This document shows positions 55,729-64,000 of a stretch of DNA of 64,000 nt, piece by piece; the stretch's first letter is position 1; every line of letters begins with the position of its first letter. The notes beneath the pieces were generated by a model. That model was given only the letters and a program-made list of their open reading frames with translations. It did not search any database and was not told the origin of the DNA. Source of the DNA: Rhododendron vialii (Eukaryota; Streptophyta; Magnoliopsida; Ericales; Ericaceae); the NCBI RefSeq assembly GCF_030253575.1, contig NC_080559.1, positions 11,773,501 to 11,837,500 of the forward strand. The letters run 5' to 3'. Both the position numbers and the translations under genes were made by a program.

Positions 55729-56787
55729 GGCCATCCACAGTGGCATAATCAAAAATGGATAACCAAAAGTTGACACATCAGTTTTTGATTATCCATTTAA
55801 GAGGTTGCTAAGCTTAACAATGTTGAGGTCCACAATGGTCACTTCTAGTCCATAACTAAAATAAGGGATACACTACAATTTCACTCTCTCTCCCCTTGTG
55901 TTTTCCACCATTGATCACTTCCCTCCATTACACTTTTTTTTGGCAAAAATATATCGATTTTCTCCTTTAATTTGGGAAAAAAATTGGTGACTTCTTTCCC
56001 TAATATTATGAATTTGGAAAAAAAATCATGTACTCAAAAAAAAAAAGTGTTCTTGAATTTGTAAAAAAATGTAAGGTTATTTATGCACTCAACCACAGGA
56101 AGAAGAACGAAAAAAGAATAAAATAAAAACGAAAAAAAAAAAAGTGAAATACCTTAATGCGGCGACAAATGTTTTCCACCATTGATCACTTTCCTTCATT
56201 ACGTTTTTTTTTTAGCAAAAAGATATCGATTTTCTCCCTTAATTTTGGAGAAAAAATTGGTGACTTCCTTCCCTCATATTATGAATTTGGAAAAAAAATC
56301 ATGTACTCAAAAAAAAAAAAAAAACAGATGTGTTCTTGAATTTGTAAATGAATGCAAGGTTCTTCATATACTCAACCACAAGGAGAGGAACGAAAAAGAA
56401 TAAAATAAAAACGGAAAAAAAAAGTGAAATACCTTAATCGGCGACAATGAGTTGAATTGTAAATGATTGAAAGATATGAGCTTCACTTTTGGAGGGAAAG
56501 AAAAAGAAAGAGTTTGTGGCTGAAGAAAATGAGATACAGAGCAGGTGAAGAAAATACCATTTGAAACACGTGTGTATATAAATTTTAGAACCAGTTAACT
56601 TATGTGGTGTGAGATTCACAAATTTTGATTATTGAAAAAGGTTGCTAGTTTTGGTTATCCAAAGCCCAAAATTTGATTATTTCTAAGAATGTTGTTAAGT
56701 TTGATTATACCATTGTGAGCCATATTTTACCCCAATATTGTTAACTTTAAAAATAATTTGCTTTTGATTATGCCACTGTGGATGGCC
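55729..56787. mobile_element. Harbinger/Tourist-like MITE (1059 bp), TSD TTA, with internal duplication
   Basis: Perfect ends GGCCATCCACAGTGGCATAA and ATTATGCCACTGTGGATGGC(C), flanked by TTA on both sides (55726-55728 and 56788-56790). Subterminal phrases match the shorter copies. A ~275-bp direct duplication fills the middle (about 55905-56170 and 56171-56450), each unit carrying 'tccaccattgatcac', 'aaaaaattggtgacttc' and 'gtgaaataccttaat'. This makes it about four times the size of the 256-bp copy at 7923. No transposase. Confidence 0.88.
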
Positions 56788-56790
56788 TTA

Positions 56791-57193
56791 GGAGGAAAAA
56801 TAATCCAACAAATACACAGAAAAGCACACTCATACACAGGTGGAAAAATTCAAACTACTGATCCCATAATTAAATGCAAGAGTTCTGACCAACTAAACTA
56901 GCTCAATCACTATCATAAATTTACTCAAACCAGTTCAAATATTTTTTTACCCAAACCAGGGTTAAACATGGCCTTGGAAATTATAGGAGTACCCCATTGG
57001 TAAAACAGTAACAGACATGCCCCACCACGTGAAACTGGTACAAGTACAAACCAATTTGAGCGTAGTAAATGACTCCATCAAAGAAATGAGATCAGATCCT
57101 CTGTCCGAGTGAAATCCGGAGAGGGCCTGTCCCACCCTTCACTATCACCCTTCTCCTGTATGAAACCGTCAGTCCTTTAAGTTCACACATTAC
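56791..57193. other. Intergenic, no gene seen
   Basis: Sequence between two MITEs, with no recognisable feature. Confidence 0.5.
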
Positions 57194-57547
57194 TAGGGGT
57201 GATAAACGACACAAGCGAGTTAAGGAGGTAGCAAGATTGGTTTGAAAACTTAAACGAGTTTAAAAAATAATGTTTGAGCTTAACTTATTTATGCAATGAG
57301 CCGATCTCAAAAGAGTTTTAATCAAGTTAAACACGAACCAATCTCGAGTAGTTTGAATCTTTTTATATATAATAAGCCAAAACGAGCCAAGTAATAATAG
57401 TTTGTTCAAGCTTGGTTTAAAATCTCAACGAGCGTCAGAAAAATGTTCAAGCTTGGTTTCTTTATAATAACAAACTAATCTTGAACAAATTTCGAACGAT
57501 TGAATGCAAGCTCAAATTCGAGTAGCTTGGTTCGTGTAGCAGCCCTA
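57194..57547. mobile_element. hAT-like MITE (354 bp), 8-bp TSD CACATTAC
   Basis: Begins TAGGGGTGATAAACGAC and ends GTGTAGCAGCCCTA. CACATTAC flanks both sides exactly (57186-57193 and 57548-57555). The interior repeats 'aaacgag', 'gagccaa' and 'cgagtagcttg', linking it to the family at 35364. Confidence 0.83.
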
Positions 57548-57555
57548 CACATTAC

Positions 57556-58292
57556 CAAATGGACAAAAACAAGAGAAAAATTACTAACCACCACTATTTT
57601 TATATATTTTTCAGAAGAGGGTACTGATATTTGATAACGTTGGATTTTATCCAATAAAATCACCATATAGAAAAAACGAGAGAGGAAAGAGGACAATAGC
57701 TCAACAATAGTGCAAGACAACCATGCCAGCAATGCGTTGCCAATGAACAATTGGTCGGTTATACCGTATCCCTCCTTAGTCTTGTTGCCCCAAGATGCAA
57801 CGAGGTGCAGATGAGTCCGGCCAATCGCTCTATCCGTGTTTCAATTTTTTATTAGAATAATAATAACACTTGCTCATCCCAATATTTTTTGAAAAATTAA
57901 GAATTGACCTTTAAAAATTCTATTGCACAATAATTTCATCTTACCATCTTATGTTATTTTCTAATAATAATTTATTTGAAGTAATTCTATTTTAGCATTT
58001 AAAATCAATATAGATGTACAAGACCGTATGAAACTATTGCTATTAATCCGTATCTTCTTAATTGCTTGTTAGCGACAAGGAGAAAGCTATGGTACAGGGT
58101 ATACCGTATGTCTAAATTATGACAATTTGTGATTTTCATTATGCCGATTTTTGGTTTTCTAATGCATATTTATGATTCTAGTTATGACTTGTACTTTAAA
58201 ATTTACCTGTTGAACAGGTCATTAACAAGTTACTCATAATTAAAAAATATTGTTATTATGTAACCATAATTATTCTTATCAGAATCCATAAT
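57556..58292. other. Intergenic, no gene seen
   Basis: AT-rich DNA directly left of the Ty3/Gypsy insertion. Confidence 0.5.
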
Positions 58293-59060
58293 TGTAACAC
58301 CCGACTTTTAAAAATACAGATAAGATGATAAAAAGGTTAAAAATAAAATAGTAAGGAGTTAACATTTAGCGAATTATTTACCGTTAGGATTTAGGAAATA
58401 AATATGACTTGAAGCTTATTAAAATTTTTATGTTGTCCCAAATGACGTATTTCGTCGTCAAATTTGAGGCACGAGTCGACCGCGAGATGTAACGTTGTGA
58501 GGTTTGAGAAGAAGAATCCGGAGAAAGAATATTCTAGGTATCCCTAGATTTTATCATAAAAGAATATCCTTAGAATTATTCTATATAAGGTTAATTAAGA
58601 AAAGAATATCCTTGGTTTATACCCTAGCCTAATTAGTATAAATAGCTAACACCCCTTCCACATCAACGCACACATCACACCACACACTCCACTAAGTAAA
58701 GAGAGAAAAGAAAGAAGAGAGAGAAAAGAGGAGGAAGGAAGAGGAAAGGAATTAGGTGCGAGTAATTCAAAGTAGTTGACCATAAGTCAAGTTAGACAGA
58801 ACGAAAGGTAATCAGGATTAGAAGAGCGGACCGAGTAACAATGTTATTAAGTTTATGTTATGTAATGAATAAGAGAAGAGTGTAGCCTATGTTAATCTTA
58901 GCATAATGAATAAATGGCGATTGTTGATTATTAGAGAAGGCTTCCATAAATGTTATGGTTATTCCTTTTAAAAAAAAATAAAGAGTCAATAGAGGCCTTT
59001 GGTGAGACCGACTCACTGACCGGTCACGATATTCAAATCCGCTGGATTTGGGTCGTGACA
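58293..59060 (+). repeat. 5' LTR (768 bp)
   Basis: Begins TGTAACACCCGAC and ends GGTCGTGACA, four bases before the primer binding site. A TATA box (TTAGTATAAATAGC) lies at about 58635, followed by a purine-rich leader, so R-U5 is about 390 bp. Its first 250 bp recur at 63750. Confidence 0.93.
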
Positions 59061-59064
59061 GAGT

Positions 59065-59076
59065 TGGTATCAGAGC
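59065..59076 (+). promoter_or_regulatory. Primer binding site for initiator tRNA-Met
   Basis: TGGTATCAGAGC, the complement of the 3' end of plant initiator tRNA-Met, used to prime minus-strand DNA. It lies four bases after the LTR. Confidence 0.93.
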
Positions 59077-59260
59077 AAAGGTTAATCAATAGTAATAGGT
59101 AATGGTTAAGTAGAGTTTCTAGTTTCAAAAGTCTGATTCGATTTCTTTTCTAGTAATCGAAGAGTGCTAGTGAGGAATTCTTGAACTTATAGGATGCATT
59201 GATTTTTATTTATCACTAATCATGAGGACTAAAATTTTGCTATAAATTGCAGAGTAAGAT

Positions 59261-62200
59261 ATGACAGACGTTGATCAACCCGAGACAGAAAATGCCCGTT
59301 TAGATCGCCTCGAGCGATTGATCATTGAGGTACTACAGAATCAGCGACAACAACAAACCCCTCCACCTCTGCTAAACCAATCAATAGGAGGAGTTTCACA
59401 CCAAGCACCCGAAGAACAGTCGGCGGAGAATTCGAATCACAATCAGCAAAATGGATTCATCCTAGTCCCACCCGTAGAGGAGCTGAATATAAGAGAATTT
59501 CTGAAATTGAAGCCGCCAACGTTTGCCGGTGGTATGGACCCTACTCGAGCCAACGCTTCGGTAGAATCCATCAAAAAGATTTTCAAGATGATGCGTTGTA
59601 GCGAGACCCAAAAGGCGGGTTTAGCCAGTTACCAATTGGAGGGCGAAGCACACCGTTGGTGGACAATGAAAGAAGAAGCGGAACCGAGAATGGTCTGGAC
59701 TCGATTTTTAGAGGTGTTTCGAGAAAAGTATGTTCCGCAGTCACTACAAGATGCCAAATGTACCGAGTTCCAGCAACTCAAGCAAAAGGGCCAGACAACT
59801 GTGTCAGAATATGAAGCCGAATTTACTAATTTGGCCGAGTATGCTCCTCACATGGTAGCAACGGAAAATCGAAAGGCCCGCAAATTTGAGGATGGCTTGA
59901 AGCCTGAAATTCGAAAGGTGGTACGCCCGATGAGACTTCCCACCTATGCTGAAATTGTTGATCGAGCCCTATTAGTCGAAGAAGAAAACGAGGAGTCCGA
60001 AAGGTTTTTGGAGAATCAGAAGCGCCAAAGGTTCGATAGCGGGAAGAAATCTGGAGGAGGAAGTTTTAAGAAACAAAATACTGGGAATGATGAAGTTGGG
60101 AAACCAACCAACAACCTGCCATTATGTGTAACATGCGGGAAACCCCACTCAGGCATTTGTATGAGGGCAACAGGTGGATGTTTCAACTGTGGCAAAGTTG
60201 GACATCTAAAAAAAGATTGCCCAAATCTCAGGCAGGGCATGATCAACTTGCAAAACTCGGGACATACAATGGGGCAGAGACAAGGACAACCAGCTCCAGG
60301 GCAGCGAAATGATGGCAGACAAAGGCAAGGGAAGGCATTCACTCTTATGCCAGGAGACCCACGAAACACCGAAGAAGTTGTGGCAGGTAATGTATCAATT
60401 TGTTCGATACCCGCCTATGCTTTAATTGACTCTGGTTCAACGCACTCATTTATCTCACCACGACTTGCCACAAAAATGTTCAAGATAGCAGAACCTCTCG
60501 GTTATGACTTGTTAGTCTCACAGCCAATGAGTAAAGGTAGAGTTTGCACGACAGTTTATAGAAACTGCGATGTGCATTTTGACGATATATGTTTGCATGC
60601 TAATCTGATACCCCTTAAGATGAATCATTTTGACGCAATTTTTGGTATGGATTGGCTCGTTGCCAACCACGCCACAATCGACTGTATTAACAAATGTGTC
60701 GAGCTCCGTAGTCCAGAACGAGAGAAGATCCGATTTGTAGGAGTCGAAGTATCTTCTCCTCCATACCTAGTATCCACAACTCATGCTCGACGACTGCTAA
60801 GGAAAGGATGCCGAGGATTCTTCTGTAGCGTCATATCAGCCCCAACAAGCTAGGAGGTGGCATATATTCCAATAGTCCGAGAGTTTCCGAAAGTTTTTCC
60901 GGATGACTTGCCAGGGACTCCAGTAGATCGGGAGATTGAGTTCAAGATAGAGGTCACACCAGGTACGCAGCCAATATCAAAGGCCCCATACCGTATGGCT
61001 CCAACCGAGCTTAAGGAGTTAAAGATCCAACTACAGGAACTGTTGGACAAAGGGTTTATCAGGCCAAGTACATCGCCATGGGGAGCACCTGGGCTCTTCG
61101 TTACAAAGAAGGATGGCACACTGAGGCTATGTATCGACTACAGGGAGCTAAATAAGGAAACACTTAAGAACAAATATCCCTTACCAAGGATAGATGATCT
61201 ATTTGATCAATTACAAGGAGCTCGCGTGTTCTCGAAGATTGATTTACGTTCGGGGTACCATCAGCTAAAAGTGAAAACAGATGATGTAGAGAAGACGGCG
61301 TTCCGAACTCGATATGGACATTACGAGTTTCTAGTCATGCCCTTTGGAGTAACTAACGCACCAGCAGCTTTTATGGACTTGATGAACCGGGTATTTAAGC
61401 AATACCTGGATGAATTTGTAATAGTCTTTATCGATGATATCCTCATCTACTCCAAAAATGAAGAAGAACATGCAGAACACTTACGAATCATTCTCCAAAC
61501 GCTGAAAGACCAAATGTTGTATGCCAAATTCAAGAAATGTGAATTTTGGCTGAAAGAGGTGGTATTCCTTGGACACGTCATCAGCGGTGAGGGAATTGCG
61601 GTAGATGCTCAAAAGGTGGAAGCAATTGTAAGTTGGCCAAGACCAACTACAGTTACAGAAGTTCGTAGTTTCTTGGGCTTGGCCGGATATTATCGAAGAT
61701 TTGTTCAAGATTTTTCTAAAATTGCCGCTCCATTAACAGAGTTGACTCGAAAAGGGGAGCCTTTCGTGTGGTCAGAAAAGTGTGAACATAGTTTTCAAGA
61801 GCTAAAGCGGAGACTAACAACAGCACCCGTTCTTACACTGCCAGAAGGAACCGAAAGATTTGCAATCTACAGCGACGCATCCCGGCAAGGATTGGGATGC
61901 GTGTTAATGCAACGCAAAAAGGTCATAGCGTACGCTTCTCGACAATTAAAGCCTCACGAAAAGAACTACCCTACACATGACCTGGAGTTAGCTGCAATAA
62001 TTTTTGCCTTGAAGATTTAGCGGCATTACTTATATGGAGTATCATGTGAGATTTTTACCGATCATAAGAGCTTGAAGTATATCTCTACACAGAAGGAGCT
62101 GAATTTGAGACAATGACGTTGGTTGGAGTTGCTTAAAGACTACGACATTGCCATTCAGTATCATCCAGGAAAAGCCAACGTAGTTGCAGATGCCTTGAGC

Positions 62201-63676
62201 CGTAAGACAACAGGAGCCCTAAACTATGTTATCACAAGGCAACCACTTTTATTGGAAGAAATGGATCGAATGGGTCTCGAAATGGTAATTCAAGGATCCA
62301 ATGCCATTTGTACGACTATCATTGCCCGGCCGGCAATATTGGAGGAAATAAAATTAAAGCAGAAAGACGATCCAAAGTTGCAGAAAATCCGCGAACAACT
62401 TGAAACAGCACCGCATCCTGACTTCGAGATAGTAAACAATATGCTGAAATTTCGAAGTCGAATATGTGTTCCTAATGTTTCAGATATCAAGCAGCGGATT
62501 TTGGAAGAAAGTCATAACTCCAAGCTTTCCATCCATCCAGGAGGCATGAAGATGTATCAGGATTTAAAGAAAGTCTTTTGATGGATGGGCATGAAGAGAG
62601 ACGTTGCTGACTTTGTAAGTCGGTGCCTTTTGTGTATGGATTTTGTAGTTGGTTTGCCCCGCTCACAAAAAGGTAATAATTCAATCTGGGTGATCGTGGA
62701 TCGACTTACTAAGACAGCACACTTCCTACCAGTACGGACAACTCATTGGATGGATAAGTTGGCTACTCTTTATGTTCGGGAGATTGTTCGATTGCATGGA
62801 GTACCAGTCACTATAATTTCAGATCGAGACCCAAGATTTGTATCCAAATTTTGGAAAAGTTTTCAAAATGCCTTAGGCACAGAGTTACGATTCAGTACAG
62901 CATTCCACCCGCAAACTGACGGGCAATCCGAGCGGACAATTCAAGTTTTGGAAGATCTATTGTGTGCTTGCGTGATGGACTACCAAGGGAGTTGGGAGGA
63001 GCATTTACCATTAGCGGAGTTCACCTACAATAATAGTTATCAAGCAAGCATTGGTATGGCTCCTTATGAAGCTTTATATGGCAAGCAATGTAGATTCCCA
63101 GCTTATTGGACAGAGGTAGGAGAAACACAGTTATCTAGTCCCGATATCATCCAGAAGACGACGGAAAAGATTAAACTCATTCGAGAAAGATTAGAAGTTG
63201 CACAAAGTCGTCAGAAAAATTACGCGGATGCCGGAAAAAGAGAGGTGGAATATCAAGAAAGAGATTGGGTGTTTTTAAAAAATTCACCCATGAAAGGGGT
63301 ATTACGCTTCAGAAAGAAAGGAAAATTAAACCCCAAATACGTTGGACCATTTGAGATCCTAGAAAAGGTAGGACCGGTAGCTTACCGATTGGCCTTGACT
63401 CCTGAGCTCGCCAACATCCATGACGTTTTCCATGTATCAATGCTAAAACCCTATGTGTCAGACCCAGCGCATGTATTAGCCTTGCCGCCAATAAAACTAA
63501 AGCAGGACCTCACTTATGAAGAGCGACCAGTTAGGATCATGGATCGTCAAGAAAAACAACTAAGAAATAAAATAATCCCACTTGTTAAAGTCTGGTGGGA
63601 TAACCATTCCGGTGGAGAAGCCACATGGGAAAAAGAGGATGACATGAGAACACGATTCCCAGAGCTTTTTGAATAA
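59261..63676 (+). pseudogene. gag-pol polyprotein, four stop codons and an integrase deletion
   Basis: All parts are in one frame. Gag 59261-60110; zinc knuckle CFNCGKVGHLKKDC at about residue 307; protease LIDSGSTHSFIS at about 388; reverse transcriptase with [10 protein letters not shown] at about 61430; RNase H with [10 protein letters not shown] at about 61870; integrase with SDRDPRF (about 62822) and the QTDGQSERTIQ segment carrying the catalytic Glu; tail RPVRIMDRQEKQLRNK ... ATWEKEDDMR, chromodomain-like. In-frame stops: TAG 60851-60853, TAG 62018-62020, TGA 62114-62116, TGA 62579-62581. After the zinc-binding Cys pair of integrase (RCLLC, about 62634) the sequence jumps in frame to MDFVVG, so roughly 28 residues including the first catalytic-domain strand approach are missing. 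The copy cannot make a full polyprotein; it may be mobilised only in trans. Confidence 0.9.
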
Positions 63677-63735
63677 AGTATGATCGCACTACGTTCAACT
63701 CCTAAGTTTCACCAAGTTTGGACGACCAAACTTCT

Positions 63736-63749
63736 TAAGGTGGGGAGGA
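63736..63749 (+). promoter_or_regulatory. Polypurine tract
   Basis: AAGGTGGGGAGGA immediately before the 3' LTR; it would prime plus-strand DNA synthesis. Confidence 0.85.
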
Positions 63750-64000
63750 TGTAACACCCCGACTTTTAAAAATACAGATAAGATGATAAAAAGGTTAAAA
63801 ATAAAATAGTAAGGAGTTAACATTTAGCGAATTATTTACCGTTAAGATTTAGGAAATAAATATGACTTGAAGCTTATTAAAATTTTTATGTTGTCCCAAA
63901 TGACGTATTTCGTCGTCAAATTTGTGGCACGAGTCGACCGCGAGATGTAACGTTGTGAGGTTTGAGAAGAAGAATCCGGAGAAAGAATATTCTAGGTATC
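63750..64000 (+). repeat. 3' LTR, first 251 bp
   Basis: Begins TGTAACACCCCGAC. Differs from the 5' LTR by one extra C near the start, G to A at about 63844 and A to T at about 63925. Truncated by the window edge. Confidence 0.93.

Larger units (their letters stand above)
58293..64000 (+). mobile_element. Ty3/Gypsy chromovirus (Tekay/Del-like), 3' LTR cut by the window
   Basis: Order: 5' LTR 58293-59060, tRNA-Met primer site, gag-protease-RT-RNase H-integrase with a C-terminal chromodomain-like tail, polypurine tract, 3' LTR from 63750. The pol order (integrase after RNase H) defines Ty3/Gypsy, and the chromodomain-like tail places it among chromoviruses, most like Tekay/Del. Over the 251 bp of 3' LTR visible I see two substitutions and one 1-bp gap against the 5' LTR, so the insertion is recent. 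The coding region is nevertheless dead. Confidence 0.92.

Noticed and set aside
1..64000. CRISPR array, bacterial operon or tRNA/rRNA genes
   Set aside because: No regularly spaced identical repeats with unique spacers, no operon layout, and no tRNA or rRNA sequence was recognised; the DNA is plant nuclear.

Overview
The window is nuclear DNA of a flowering plant, probably a eudicot. Genes have GT-AG introns, the DNA is AT-rich, and most of the length is transposable-element (TE) debris: Stowaway, Harbinger/Tourist-like and hAT-like MITEs, a Mutator foldback, Helitron ends, a SINE, LTRs and a nearly complete Ty3/Gypsy chromovirus. Nothing seen allows a firmer species call.

Only three ordinary host genes are supported. 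(1) A 13-exon gene on the + strand (19773-27195, about 776 aa) is the orthologue of TSL-kinase interacting protein 1 (TKI1), a SANT/MYB-domain nuclear protein. It probably has a non-coding first exon near 16.45-16.56 kb, a TE-containing leader intron, and two minimal uORFs just before the start. (2) A 73-aa DVL/ROTUNDIFOLIA4-like small polypeptide lies on the - strand (38001-38222) with its own TATA box. (3) An intronless 493-aa UDP-glycosyltransferase of UGT73 type lies on the - strand (50708-52189) with an intact 44-residue PSPG box.

Layout. 0-1.6 kb: right end of a mariner-like element with a broken transposase. 2.3-3.1 kb: solo LTR with a 5-bp target duplication. 3.9-10.7 kb: MITEs, an LTR-like region, a hairpin and a 985-bp element with long terminal inverted repeats. 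10.7 to about 14.8 kb: a Helitron in minus orientation carrying a decayed replication-protein-A-like gene whose 5' exons were locally duplicated. 16.4-27.2 kb: TKI1; one intron holds a SINE nested in a MITE. 27.7-37.3 kb: MITEs, an RNase H-like exon and a 407-bp Mutator foldback. 38 kb: the DVL gene. 40-49 kb: TE-derived gene pieces, namely a glycine-rich exon, a plus-strand exon pair of the kind found in ULP-carrying MULEs facing a minus-strand MuDR transposase N-terminus, and a large imperfect palindrome of an unidentified coding sequence. 50.7-52.2 kb: the UGT. 53.1 kb: a second Helitron terminus with an adjoining 284-bp tandem duplication. 55.7-57.5 kb: two MITEs. 58.3-64 kb: a young Ty3/Gypsy chromovirus with a full 5' LTR, gag-pol interrupted by four stop codons and an integrase deletion, and a 3' LTR cut by the window edge.

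The host genes do not form a pathway. The strongest structural findings are the nested and foldback elements with exact target duplications, the paired Helitron ends, the duplicated exons inside the Helitron, and the unidentified palindromic coding region at 47.9-48.8 kb.
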